This document shows, one piece after another, positions 56,021-64,000 of a stretch of 64,000 bases of DNA. The stretch is taken from the NCBI GenBank assembly GCA_964619955.1, contig CAZUJF010000026.1, forward strand, positions 6,235 to 70,234. The letters run 5' to 3'. Positions within the stretch are counted from its first letter, which is position 1. The number at the start of each line of letters is the position of its first letter. Below the pieces are notes generated by a model that saw nothing but the letters and a program-made list of their open reading frames with translations, did no database searches and was not told the DNA's origin. Both the position numbers and the translations under genes were made by a program. This DNA is from JACQFK01 sp964619955 (GTDB lineage Bacteria; Planctomycetota; MHYJ01; JACPRB01).

Positions 56021-57187
56021 CTACGGCTTCTTGGGAACGAGGTCCTTCCCGCAACCGGGCCTGCCGCAGCGCGCCGGGGCGGTGGTCTGCACCTCGGGGT
56101 GCTCCGGACAGACGTGGATCACGGACGCCGACTTCTGAGGAACCAGGTCCCTGCCGCATCCGGGCTTCCCGCAGCGTGCCGCCGAGGCGGTCTGCACTTC
56201 GGGATGCGCCGGGCAGGCGAAGTGCTCCGCGGCGGCGGAGGCGTCGCCCCCCTTCCGCACGCTTTCCCGGGACTGCCGGTCCAGCTTCTTGCCGCAGCGC
56301 GGACAGTCCCCCGCCCCCGGCTGGACCACGTCCTTGTGCTCCAGACAAAGGTACTGGTAGCGCTGCTCATCCTCGAACCAGTCGCGCCAGGCGGGATACG
56401 AGCGGTCGAAATCCTTCTCGTGGATCACGTTGAGCGCCCGCCAGGCGCCCTCCACCACGCGCGTGTCCTCGTCGCGCAGCAGTTCGATCAGATTCGGCGT
56501 GGCCGCCCGGGCGGGCGCGCCGATCCGGCCCAGCGCCAGCGCGGCGTTCTGCCTCACCACCGGCTCCCGGTCCTTCAGCGGCCCGGCCAGCAGCAGCGGA
56601 ACCGACTCCTTCAGCCCCAGTCGTCCGGCGGTGATGGCCGCCTCGTTGCGGACGTCGGAGGACTCGTCCGCGAAGCGCGCATGGACCGCCCCCGCCAGCC
56701 CCGCGTCCCGCCCGGAAGCCGCCATGCGGCGGATGCCGTAGAGCGCGGCCGTCCGCACCGCGGGGCTTTCGTCTTTCAACAGCCGCTCGAACGGCTCCGT
56801 CGGCGTTTCCGCCAGGCCCAGGGTCCCCAGGGCCGCGACGGCGTGGATGCGCAGATCCTCCGCGGGATCCAGGCTCGCCTCGACGAGCAGCGGCAGCGCC
56901 TCCCGGGAGCCGGAATATCCCAGCGCGAACACCGCCAGCGTCCGGCGCTCCGGCTCGGGCGCCTTCGCGGCCTCCCGCAGGACGCCCGCATGCTCCTTGG
57001 CCAGCCGGCGCAGATCGTCCTCGATGACCCGGACCACCTTGGCCTCGCGCCCCCCGTGCGCGGCGTTGTGCTGTCCGCGGAGATACGCCGTCCGCTCCAG
57101 CACCTCCCGCACGCGTTCGTCCGCATCCGGGACCGTGCTGCATCCCGCAGCCGCCAGCAGCGCCAGGAGGAATGTCTTGGTTTTCAT
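56021..57187 (-). CDS. HEAT-repeat lipoprotein with three heavy-metal-binding-like C-terminal repeats
   Basis: 388 residues. A lipoprotein signal (MKTKTFLLALLAAAGC) has lipidated Cys16. Residues about 70-260 are HEAT-type repeats (ERRTLAVFALGYSGSREALPLL, DLRIHAVAALGTLGL, VVRQNAALALGRIG). The last 110 residues hold three copies of a YxCPxHPEV...CGxxGCGxDLVP-like unit (starting YLCLEHKD, FACPAHPE and HVCPEHPE), close to the heavy-metal-binding domain of copper ATPases and RND adaptors. A periplasmic metal-linked scaffold is plausible. AAAGGGG is the ribosome-binding site. Divergent from guaB, sharing the A/T-rich promoter patch. Confidence 0.8.
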   Translation of the reverse strand: MKTKTFLLALLAAAGCSTVPDADERVREVLERTAYLRGQHNAAHGGREAKVVRVIEDDLRRLAKEHAGVLREAAKAPEPERRTLAVFALGYSGSREALPLLVEASLDPAEDLRIHAVAALGTLGLAETPTEPFERLLKDESPAVRTAALYGIRRMAASGRDAGLAGAVHARFADESSDVRNEAAITAGRLGLKESVPLLLAGPLKDREPVVRQNAALALGRIGAPARAATPNLIELLRDEDTRVVEGAWRALNVIHEKDFDRSYPAWRDWFEDEQRYQYLCLEHKDVVQPGAGDCPRCGKKLDRQSRESVRKGGDASAAAEHFACPAHPEVQTASAARCGKPGCGRDLVPQKSASVIHVCPEHPEVQTTAPARCGRPGCGKDLVPKKP

Positions 57188-57232
57188 GTCGCCCCTTTGA
57201 ACGACGCCGCGATCCCGGGGTTGGCCTTGATC

Positions 57233-57261
57233 TTGACTCGCGAACGCGGCGCCAGTATAGT
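57233..57261 (+). promoter_or_regulatory. guaB promoter
   Basis: TTGACT (57233-57238), 17 bases, TATAGT (57256-57261). Predicted start near 57268, leader about 16 bases. AGTATA at 57254-57259 reads as TATACT on the minus strand and may serve the divergent lipoprotein gene. Confidence 0.7.
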
Positions 57262-57283
57262 CGCCGCCTTAGAAGACACCCGC

Positions 57284-58744
57284 ATGATCGACAAGATCGT
57301 TGGCGAGGGAATCACGTTCGATGACGTCCTTCTGATTCCCCGCCTTTCCAGCCTCGTCCCCACGGAAGTCGACACCGCGACGCTCCTCGTCCGGGACATC
57401 GCGCTCAACATCCCCATCGTGTCGTCCGCGATGGACACCGTCACCGAATCCAGGATGGCGATCGCCCTCGCCCAGGAAGGCGGCCTCGGGATCATCCATC
57501 GCAACCTTTCCGCCGCCGACCAGGCCCGCGAGGTCTCGCGCGTCAAGCGCTTCGAGGCGGGCATCATCTCCGACCCCGTCTGCCTCCCCCCCGAGGAGAC
57601 CGTCGGCACGGCGCGGCGCATGATGCGCGAGCAGAACATCGGCGGCATCCCCATCACGCGCGGCACCACGCTCGTCGGGATCATCACCAGCCGCGACCTC
57701 CGCTTCCAGGGGGAGGACGGCAAGAAGATCTCCGAGGTGATGACCAAGCCGCCCCTGGTCACCGCGCCTCCGGGCACCTCCGTCGCCCAGGCCCGCTCTC
57801 TCCTCAGCGAACGCAAGGTCGAGAAGCTGCTCATCGTCGACCAGGACTTCAACCTGAAGGGCCTGGTCACCATGAAGGACATCAACAAGACCGCCCAGCA
57901 TCCCACGGCCTGCAAGGACGCCCGCGGACGCCTGCGCGTGGGCGCGGCGATCGGCGTCAACGATTACGCCCGGGTGCAGGCCCTGGTGGACGCGGACGTC
58001 GACGTCCTCATCATCGACACCGCCCACGGCCACTCGAAGAACGTGATCGAGACGGTCAAGGAACTCAAGCGCCGGGGCGTCCCCAAGCCCGTCATCGCCG
58101 GCAACATCGCCACGTCCGAGGCCGCCCGGGACCTCGTCGCGGCCGGCGTGGACGGCCTGAAGGTCGGGATCGGCCCGGGCTCCATCTGCACGACGCGCAT
58201 CGTCGCCGGCGTCGGCGTGCCGCAGATCACCGCCATCTACGACGTCGCGCGCGTCGCCGGCCCCGCGAAGATCCCCGTCATTTCCGACGGCGGCATCCGC
58301 CATTCCGGCGACATCCCGAAGGCCATCGCCGCCGGCGCCTCGACGGTGATGATCGGCAGCCTTTTCGCCGGCTGCGAGGAAAGCCCCGGCGAGATGATCA
58401 TCCACAAGGGCCGCAGCTACAAGGTCTACCGGGGCATGGGCTCGGAAGGCGCCATGGTCCGGGGGTCGAAGGAGCGCTACGGACAGGGCGCGATCGAGGA
58501 CAAGGCCAAGCTCGTCCCCGAAGGCGTGGAGGGCATGGTGCCCTTCAAGGGGAAGCTCGGCGATTACGTGTACCAGCTCGTCGGCGGCCTTCGCGCGGGC
58601 ATGGGCTATTGCGGCTGCCAGACGGTGGAGCAGCTCCGCACCGACACCCGCTTCCTCCGCATCACCAACGCGGGGCTCCGGGAGAGCCACCCGCACGACA
58701 TCACCATCACCAAGGAAGCGACCAACTACTCCGCGGATTCGTAG
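57284..58744 (+). CDS. guaB: inosine-5'-monophosphate dehydrogenase
   Basis: 486 residues. The catalytic core is split by two CBS domains (about 90-205, VMTKPPLVTAPPGTS within them). The catalytic loop GPGSICTTRIVAGVGVPQ carries the Cys nucleophile near residue 300, and the mobile flap KERYGQG is present. It makes XMP, the committed step to GTP. The frame is open far upstream, but MIDKIVGEGITFDDVLLIP is the family start. There is a canonical promoter ahead. Confidence 0.97.
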   Translation: MIDKIVGEGITFDDVLLIPRLSSLVPTEVDTATLLVRDIALNIPIVSSAMDTVTESRMAIALAQEGGLGIIHRNLSAADQAREVSRVKRFEAGIISDPVCLPPEETVGTARRMMREQNIGGIPITRGTTLVGIITSRDLRFQGEDGKKISEVMTKPPLVTAPPGTSVAQARSLLSERKVEKLLIVDQDFNLKGLVTMKDINKTAQHPTACKDARGRLRVGAAIGVNDYARVQALVDADVDVLIIDTAHGHSKNVIETVKELKRRGVPKPVIAGNIATSEAARDLVAAGVDGLKVGIGPGSICTTRIVAGVGVPQITAIYDVARVAGPAKIPVISDGGIRHSGDIPKAIAAGASTVMIGSLFAGCEESPGEMIIHKGRSYKVYRGMGSEGAMVRGSKERYGQGAIEDKAKLVPEGVEGMVPFKGKLGDYVYQLVGGLRAGMGYCGCQTVEQLRTDTRFLRITNAGLRESHPHDITITKEATNYSADS

Positions 58745-58747
58745 GCT

Positions 58748-60055
58748 TCAGCGGTAGATCAGGACCCGGGACGACTTGAGGCCCTGGCAGGAGCCGCAGA
58801 GCGCCGGGGCCGCGGGAACGGCGTCCGGGGCCGTCTCCACCCGCCCGGTGCCCCCGCAGCGCGCGCAACTCTTCTCCTCGACGCGCTTCACCTGGAGGTG
58901 CCGCTCCACGAACCAGCCCATCAGAAGCGCGTGCCGGGCGGCGTCGTCCGCCTGGGCCCACCAGGGTTCCGGATCCCGCAATTCGGGCCGCAGGACCACC
59001 CAGGTGGCGTCGTCGTAGGCGTGTTTGAAGACCGGCCCCTCCGGGCGGCGCTCCCAGAGCATCCGGAGCGCGGGATCCTCGGGGCTGAAATTGAATTTCA
59101 CCCTCAGATGCTCCAGCAGCGCGGCGGGCAGCCGCTCCAGCGCCCAGGCCTTCCCCGCCGCCAGCGTCAGCGAGCGGTCCAGCGCGTGGATCTTCGTCAG
59201 CGCTTCGATCGTGCGCCAGGCCTCGTCGAGAATCCGGTCGTCCCGGGCCCGGCCCCGCAGGGTCTGCAATTCCCCGCGCACCCGGCGGAGCTCCTCGAGC
59301 GCCTCCGCGTTCCCCGCCAGGATCTTTTCCAGCGCCTCCAGCTCCTCGAGCGCCGCGTCGTAATCCCCGGCGAGGGCGCGCTCCTCCGTCGAAAAGACCG
59401 TCTTGCGCACCGCCAGATCGTCCAGGCGCTCCCGCAGGCGGATCAGCACCCGCGCCAGACGCGCCTCGGGCCGTTCGGGGTTCCGGAGCACCCCCGCCAT
59501 CTTGAACGCCGCCTGCGCCCGGGCCTCCAGCTTCGCCCGGAGCAGCTCGCCCCCCAGCTTGTCGTAATCCTCGGGGGTCTGCGGACGCAGCCGTCCGACC
59601 AGGATCGAGACGGCCTCGTCCGGCGTGTACACCCTCACCAGGTCGATCTGGATCTCCTCGCGCGACGTGACGGCGTCCATCTCGATCACGTGGCGGCCTT
59701 CGACGCTCTTGATCCAGAGTTTTCCGGACGGCGCGCCCGCTTCCTGGAACCCCTCGACGGTCTTTCCGTCCTGGGTGCGGATCCGGAGACCGGGGATCAG
59801 CAGCCCTCCCGGCGCGGGCGCGCCGGCGGGGGTCCCCTTCCCGAGCCGCGCCTCCCGGATCCGGGCCGCATCCTCGGGCGCGATCTGCCACCAGCGGAAG
59901 CGCAGCGGACGCGGCAGGCCCTCGAGCTTGAGGACGACCCCGTCGGCATCGACCGCGCCGATTTCGCAGAGCTCGACCTTGCCGTCGGGGAATCGGATCC
60001 GTTCCTTCGGGGCGCCGTCCTGGGCCTGCGCCAGCGCGGCGAAGGCGAGGGACAC
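58748..60055 (-). CDS. exported protein with C-terminal CxxC pair
   Basis: 435 residues with the GTG start at 60055, placed so that it begins just after the upstream gene's stop and right at a signal peptide (SLAFAALAQAQD). Two SH3-like small-barrel segments (RFPDGKVELCEIGAV and KTVEGFQEAG) are followed by a long alpha-helical region (about 180-340) and a C-terminal CARCGGTGR...CGSCQG zinc pair. The layout echoes the protein at 18004. The frame runs on upstream through the neighbouring gene without a good start. Function unknown. Confidence 0.65.
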   Translation of the reverse strand: MSLAFAALAQAQDGAPKERIRFPDGKVELCEIGAVDADGVVLKLEGLPRPLRFRWWQIAPEDAARIREARLGKGTPAGAPAPGGLLIPGLRIRTQDGKTVEGFQEAGAPSGKLWIKSVEGRHVIEMDAVTSREEIQIDLVRVYTPDEAVSILVGRLRPQTPEDYDKLGGELLRAKLEARAQAAFKMAGVLRNPERPEARLARVLIRLRERLDDLAVRKTVFSTEERALAGDYDAALEELEALEKILAGNAEALEELRRVRGELQTLRGRARDDRILDEAWRTIEALTKIHALDRSLTLAAGKAWALERLPAALLEHLRVKFNFSPEDPALRMLWERRPEGPVFKHAYDDATWVVLRPELRDPEPWWAQADDAARHALLMGWFVERHLQVKRVEEKSCARCGGTGRVETAPDAVPAAPALCGSCQGLKSSRVLIYR

Positions 60056-60083
60056 GTAGAGGCCCGTCGTGCTCCGGAGGGCC

Positions 60084-61100
60084 TTAAGAACGCGCCTCCA
60101 GAACCGCGCGAGCCACGCGGTTCCGCTCCCCGTCCCGGAGCCCGGGATGGATCGGGAGGGACGCCCAGGATCGATGCAGTTCTTCGGCACCGGGAAACTC
60201 CCCTGCTCTCCGGCCCAGGGTGCGGTGCAGCGGCCGGTACACCGGCCGTTTGCACTCTACGCCCCTCGAGGCCATGAACCGGACGAAGCGATCGACGGGG
60301 CCCGCCTTCACGAGAAACCGGTAAAACACGTGACCGGCCGGGGCCTCTCCGAGCGCCAGCGTCTCACAGTAATACTCGGCGATCCGGCGCCGCCGCTTGA
60401 TGAAATCGGGAAGCCGCGCCAGCTGGGAGCGCCCCAGCGCGGCGCAGAGCGCGCTCATCCGGTAGTTGTGCCGGACGCGGTACACGTCGCGGTTGTCGTA
60501 CTCCACGAGATCGCGGATCCTCCCCGCGATCCCCCGCTCGTTCGCCAGCACCGCGCCGCCGTGGCCCGTCGCGATCAGCTTCGTCGCATAGAACGAATAG
60601 ACCGCCGCGGCTCCGCGGCGCCCCACGTCCGCCCCGAGCGCCATCGCGCAATCCTCGATCACGGGCACCCCGAGGCGCAGCAGATCGGCGACGGGGGCCG
60701 GACGGCCGAACATGTGCGGGACGATCATCGCGGCGGTCCGCGCCCGCAGGCGGCGGCGGACGTCGTCCGGATCGAGGTTCGCGGTCGCCGGGTCCACGTC
60801 CGCCAGCACGCCCTCCGCACCGCAGTAGCGGACCGCGTTGAGCACCGCCGCGCAGACGTAGGTCGGCAGCAGCACCCGGTCCCCGGGGCGCACGCCGAGC
60901 CCGAGCAGGGCCAGGTGCAGCGCGGCGCTGCCGGTGTGCACGGCCGTCGCCCGGCCGCCCCCCGCGAAACGCTCCAGGGCGCTCTCGAAGGCCCCGACCT
61001 CCGCGCCGCCGCCCAGCTGGCCGCCGCGCAGCACCCGGAGCACGGCCCGCTCGTCCTCGGGCCCGATCACGGGGCGTGAATGGGGTACGCGCTTGCGCAT
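60084..61100 (-). CDS. DegT/DnrJ/EryC1/StrS-family sugar aminotransferase
   Basis: 338 residues. The N-terminal substrate region (VIGPEDERAVLRVLRGGQLGGG) is followed by TGSAALHLALLGLGVRPGDRV and VIEDCAMALGA. The PLP lysine is in SFYATKLIATGHGG, and the C-terminal RVRHNYRMSALCAALG block is typical. Members transaminate keto-sugars for surface polysaccharide. The ATG at 61100 is preferred because a TATAAC ends 12 bases upstream, overlapping an alternative ATG at 61112. Confidence 0.88.
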   Translation of the reverse strand: MRKRVPHSRPVIGPEDERAVLRVLRGGQLGGGAEVGAFESALERFAGGGRATAVHTGSAALHLALLGLGVRPGDRVLLPTYVCAAVLNAVRYCGAEGVLADVDPATANLDPDDVRRRLRARTAAMIVPHMFGRPAPVADLLRLGVPVIEDCAMALGADVGRRGAAAVYSFYATKLIATGHGGAVLANERGIAGRIRDLVEYDNRDVYRVRHNYRMSALCAALGRSQLARLPDFIKRRRRIAEYYCETLALGEAPAGHVFYRFLVKAGPVDRFVRFMASRGVECKRPVYRPLHRTLGRRAGEFPGAEELHRSWASLPIHPGLRDGERNRVARAVLEARS

Positions 61101-61120
61101 GAGTCTGCCCATGTTATACT
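61093..61120. promoter_or_regulatory. overlapping divergent promoters (TTGCGC-N16-TATACT plus; TATAAC minus)
   Basis: On the plus strand TTGCGC (61093-61098) and TATACT (61115-61120) face the class-III aminotransferase, which has a GAGGAGAG ribosome-binding site. On the minus strand TATAAC (61118-61113) faces the sugar aminotransferase. Confidence 0.45.
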
Positions 61121-61144
61121 TCGTCGGCGCGCACGAGGAGAGGC

Positions 61145-62428
61145 ATGGATGCGGTGAATCGCGAATATCTGCCGGAGCTCCGCACGCCCCTGCCCGGCCC
61201 CCGGGCCCGCGCGATCATCGCGCGCGACCGCAAGGTCATCACGCCCGCCTACACCCGCGGCTATCCCCTCGTGATCGACCGCGGCGAGGGTTCCTTCGTC
61301 GTCGACCCCGACGGCAACCGCTTCCTGGATTTCACCGCCGGCGTCGCGGTCAACGCGCTCGGCCACGCGCATCCCGAGATCATCAAGGCCGTCACGGAGC
61401 AGGCCGGCCGCTTCCTGCACATGGCGGGCACGGACTTCTACTACGAAGTCATGGCGGCGTTCACCGAGAAGCTGGTGGCCACCGTCCCGGGCCGGGGCCC
61501 CAAGCAGGCCTTCCTCGCCAATTCCGGCACCGAGGCCGTCGAGGCCGCGCTCAAGCTCGCGCGCTACGTGACCCGCCGCCCGCGCATGATCGCGTTCTAC
61601 GGCGCCTTCCACGGCCGCTCGATGGGCTCGCTCTCGCTGACCGCCTCCAAACCCGCCCAGCGCCGGCACTACTCGCCGCTGCTCGGCGACGTCACCCACG
61701 CGCCCTACGGCGACCTGGATTTCATCGAGCACGTGCTTTTCAAACGGACCACGCCCCCGGAGGACGTGGCCGCGATCTTCGTCGAGCCCGTGCAGGGCGA
61801 GGGCGGCTACAACGTCGCGCCCCCCGGGTTCCTCAAGGGCCTGCGCAAGCTCTGCGACCGTCACGGCATCCTGATGGTGGTGGACGAGGTGCAGTCGGGC
61901 CTCGGCCGCACCGGGAAGTGGTGGGCCTTCGAGCACTTCGGGGTGGATCCGGACATCGTCTGCTGCGCCAAACCCATCGGCGGGGGCCTGCCGCTCGGCG
62001 CGATGATCGCCCGGAAGGAGCTGCACGTCTGGCCCAGCGGCGCCCACGCGAACACCTTCGGCGGGAATCCGCTCGCGTGCGCGGCCGGGCTGCGCACGAT
62101 CGAGCTCATCGAGGACGGGGCGCTCGAGAACGCGCGCCGCATGGGCGCCTATCTCGCCCGAAGCCTGGACGGCCTTTCCAGGGAGTTCGCCCACGTCGGA
62201 CCCTCCCACGGGCTCGGCCTCATGCAGGCCGTCGACATCCGCAAGGGCCGCGGCGGCCCCTTCGACCACGCCCGGCGCAACCGCATCGTCGACGCGGCCT
62301 TCCAGCAGGGTCTGCTGCTCCTCGGCTGCGGCGAGGGCGGCATCCGCTTCCTCCCCGCCCTGAACATCCTCAAGGGCCACGTCGACGCCGCCGTTCTGCT
62401 CCTGAGAAAGGCCCTCCGCACGACATGA
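61145..62428 (+). CDS. class-III (ornithine/GABA-type) aminotransferase
   Basis: 427 residues. The PLP-enzyme blocks are LDFTAGVAVNALGHAHPEI, LANSGTEAVEAALKLARY, AFYGAFHGRSMGSLSLT, VVDEVQSGLGRTGKWW and CCAKPIGGGLPLGA (catalytic Lys). Acetylornithine, GABA or a related omega-amine could be the substrate. A GAGGAGAG ribosome-binding site precedes the ATG. The stop overlaps the start of the nucleotide-sugar dehydrogenase (ATGA), which ties it to polysaccharide genes more than to amino-acid breakdown. Confidence 0.9.
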   Translation: MDAVNREYLPELRTPLPGPRARAIIARDRKVITPAYTRGYPLVIDRGEGSFVVDPDGNRFLDFTAGVAVNALGHAHPEIIKAVTEQAGRFLHMAGTDFYYEVMAAFTEKLVATVPGRGPKQAFLANSGTEAVEAALKLARYVTRRPRMIAFYGAFHGRSMGSLSLTASKPAQRRHYSPLLGDVTHAPYGDLDFIEHVLFKRTTPPEDVAAIFVEPVQGEGGYNVAPPGFLKGLRKLCDRHGILMVVDEVQSGLGRTGKWWAFEHFGVDPDIVCCAKPIGGGLPLGAMIARKELHVWPSGAHANTFGGNPLACAAGLRTIELIEDGALENARRMGAYLARSLDGLSREFAHVGPSHGLGLMQAVDIRKGRGGPFDHARRNRIVDAAFQQGLLLLGCGEGGIRFLPALNILKGHVDAAVLLLRKALRTT

Positions 62429-63717
62429 GCCTCGAATCGCTGGTACGGGCGCGCAAGGCGGTCGTCGGAATCATCGGCCTGGGCTACGTCGGACTTCCGC
62501 TCGCCCGGCTCTTCTCCCTGAAAGGGTTGCGGGTCCTGGGCTTCGACATCGACGCCTCCAAGATCGACAAGCTGCAGAAGGGCGAGTCCTACATCAAATC
62601 GATCCCGGACGCCCTGCTCCGCAGGATGCGCCCCCGCTTCGAGGCGACCGCCGACTTCTCCCGGCTCAAGGAGGCCGACGCCGTCATCATCTGCGTGCCC
62701 ACCCCGCTGCTCGAGGACGGGCGCCCCGATCTCTCGTTCATCCGCATGACGGCCCAGACCATCGGCAAACACCTTCGGAAGGGCCAGCTCGTCGTCCTCG
62801 AGTCGACCACCTACCCCGGCACGACGCGCGAGATCATGAAGCCGGAGCTCGACAAGGCGGGCGTGCCCTATCTGCTCGCGTTCTCCCCCGAGCGCGAGGA
62901 CCCCGGCAACAAACGCTTCACGAACGCCGACATCCCCAAGGTCGTCGGGGGCATCGACGCCCGGAGCACGAAGGCGGCCGCGTCGCTCTACGGTTTCGCC
63001 GTGACGCGGGTGGTCGAGGTGTCGTCCCCCGAGGTCGCCGAGTCCGCGAAGCTCCTGGAGAACATCTACCGCTGCGTGAACATCGCGCTCGTGAACGAGC
63101 TCAAGATGTGCTTCGAGCGCATGGGCATCGACGTCTGGGAGGTCATCGCCGCGGCGTCGACGAAACCCTTCGGCTTCCAGCCCTTCTATCCGGGCCCCGG
63201 CCTCGGCGGGCATTGCATCCCCATCGACCCGTTCTACCTCTCCTGGAAGGCCAAGGAATACCAGTTCGCCACCCGCTTCATCGATCTCGCGGGCGAGATC
63301 AACGTCCAGATGCCCTACTACGTCCTGTCGCGCCTCGACGAGGCCCTCAAGGCGCGCCGCAAGACCCTCGCCGGGGCGAAGATCCTCGTCCTCGGGCTCG
63401 CGTACAAGAAGGACATCGACGATCCGCGGGAATCCCCCGCGTTCAAGATCATCGAGCTGCTCGAGGCCAAGGGGGCGGCGGTCCGGGCCCACGATCCGGC
63501 CTTCAGCCGGATTCCGCCGATGCGGCACTACAAGCACCTCAAGGTGAAGGCGGTCCCGCTCACGGAGAAGGAGCTGAAGGCCTCGGACGCGGTCGTTATC
63601 GTGACGGACCACAGCGCCTACGACTACGCGTGGATTGCGAAGCATGCCCCGCTGCTGGTGGACACCCGGAATGCCTGCGGCTCGGTGAAAGCCGGCGGCA
63701 ACGTCATCAAGGCCTGA
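62425..63717 (+). CDS. nucleotide-sugar dehydrogenase (UDP-GlcNAc/ManNAc type)
   Basis: 430 residues. The Rossmann NAD motif GIIGLGYVGLPLARLF is at 15-30. The catalytic Cys is in PGPGLGGHCIPIDPFYLSWK, and YKKDIDDPRESPA precedes the C-terminal UDP-binding domain. The WbpA/WbpO group oxidises UDP-HexNAc to uronic acids for surface glycans. It is coupled by four bases to the preceding aminotransferase, and a sugar aminotransferase lies just upstream, so an amino-uronic-acid pathway probably continues to the right of the window. Confidence 0.92.
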   Translation: MSLESLVRARKAVVGIIGLGYVGLPLARLFSLKGLRVLGFDIDASKIDKLQKGESYIKSIPDALLRRMRPRFEATADFSRLKEADAVIICVPTPLLEDGRPDLSFIRMTAQTIGKHLRKGQLVVLESTTYPGTTREIMKPELDKAGVPYLLAFSPEREDPGNKRFTNADIPKVVGGIDARSTKAAASLYGFAVTRVVEVSSPEVAESAKLLENIYRCVNIALVNELKMCFERMGIDVWEVIAAASTKPFGFQPFYPGPGLGGHCIPIDPFYLSWKAKEYQFATRFIDLAGEINVQMPYYVLSRLDEALKARRKTLAGAKILVLGLAYKKDIDDPRESPAFKIIELLEAKGAAVRAHDPAFSRIPPMRHYKHLKVKAVPLTEKELKASDAVVIVTDHSAYDYAWIAKHAPLLVDTRNACGSVKAGGNVIKA

Positions 63718-63852
63718 GCCCAAAGAGGGGTTTAGCGTAGGTGGTCCGTGATCCACATCACGTGCATTCTAGACCAACCCGACTCGCCAGTAGTCTTATG
63801 TTCCATGAACGGGTAAGGTAACACCTCGCCTCCTATCCAAGTCTAACTGCTC

Positions 63853-63984
63853 ATGAATCGCAATGCGGCCATCGGACTGGGTCTTGTCGCACTCCTTCTC
63901 GGATTGCTCGTCGGGTTTCAGACTGGACGCCGAACGACGAATCCATATGAACAACCCTCGCCTAAAGGCGAGGGTTTCACATAA
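63853..63984 (+). CDS. tiny single-pass membrane ORF (doubtful)
   Basis: 43 codons, starting MNRNAAIGLGLVALLLGLLVGF: a hydrophobic segment of about 17 residues followed by a basic GRR turn. It looks like a small membrane or signal-anchor peptide, but its last third coincides with a perfect inverted repeat, which argues against a conserved protein. No ribosome-binding site is evident. Base composition around it is less GC-rich than elsewhere. Could be spurious. Confidence 0.3.
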   Translation: MNRNAAIGLGLVALLLGLLVGFQTGRRTTNPYEQPSPKGEGFT

Positions 63985-63997
63985 CGGCTAGAAGCCG
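63953..63997. repeat. tandem hairpins at the right edge
   Basis: AACCCTCGCC (63953-63962) and GGCGAGGGTT (63967-63976) form a perfect ten-base stem around TAAA. Eight bases further on, CGGCT (63985-63989) and AGCCG (63993-63997) form a second small stem. The first could be a bidirectional terminator or the subterminal hairpin of an IS200/IS605-type element; the window ends too soon to tell. Confidence 0.5.
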
Positions 63998-64000
63998 GAT

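Larger units (their letters stand above)
63718..64000. other. lower-GC tail of the window without a clear gene
   Basis: This 283-base stretch holds a short inverted repeat (CGTGAT-N4-ATCACG, 63747-63762), the doubtful small ORF, and two adjacent hairpins near the edge. I see no confident gene. Composition is visibly less GC-rich than the rest of the window. Confidence 0.5.

Noticed and set aside
60056..60190. N-terminal extension of the exported protein at 58748 up to 60190
   Set aside because: It would overlap the sugar aminotransferase gene by more than 100 bases on the same strand and place the signal peptide internally.

Overview
The window is a GC-rich, gene-dense bacterial chromosome segment with no rRNA, tRNA or CRISPR array that I could see. 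Several proteins point to a Planctomycetota (or close PVC) bacterium: a Pirellula/Verrucomicrobium-type dehydrogenase/heme protein, a 3-keto-disaccharide hydrolase (DUF1080) protein, ceramidase-like secreted proteins, a 'WPQFRGP' beta-propeller protein, and a short PheT without its tRNA-binding OB-fold. The assignment is by family content only.

Layout. 1-7293 (minus): translation operon thrS-infC-rpmI-rplT-pheS-pheT, followed by a stand-alone MshEN-domain gene and a tandem HU/IHF-like gene cut by the left edge. 7362-20622: an unknown protein, two methyltransferases, three ceramidase-like exported proteins plus a PVC-type heme protein, and a large zinc-ribbon membrane protein. 20726-27005 (plus): prfC, then a histidine kinase/NtrC-type regulator pair that appears to control the next gene through a textbook sigma-54 promoter and twin palindromic sites. 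27006-28156: a DUF1080 protein and a small lipoprotein. 28137-36986 (minus): lpd-lipB-E1alpha-E1beta-E2-lipA (a 2-oxoacid dehydrogenase complex with its lipoylation enzymes), then a MEMO protein and aspS. 37068-37771: a VapBC-type toxin-antitoxin pair with its operator. 38336-45891 (minus): GH57-galT-glgA-rimK-aspA-like-glgC, a glycogen/alpha-glucan cluster with an embedded ATP-grasp ligase/carboxypeptidase pair. 45958-48241 (plus): tri-heme cytochrome c and PQQ-type propeller. 48244-55526 (minus): rplM-rpsI-dapL-rdgB-TPR-radA-pgm-deoxyhypusine-synthase-like. 55586-60055: small membrane protein, HEAT/metal-binding lipoprotein, guaB and a second CxxC-containing exported protein. 60084-63717: sugar aminotransferase, class-III aminotransferase and nucleotide-sugar dehydrogenase. 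The last ~280 bases are less GC-rich and carry a tiny membrane ORF and two hairpins.

Two genome-scale habits stand out. Many genes have a -10-like hexamer only 6-13 bases before the start codon with no ribosome-binding site, suggesting leaderless transcripts. All seven convergent gene pairs overlap or abut within 5 bases, leaving no room for ordinary terminators. Much of the window is housekeeping; the best leads for new biology are the sigma-54 locus, the rplT-pheS attenuator-like hairpin, the leaderless architecture, and the RimK/AspA insertion in the glycogen operon.
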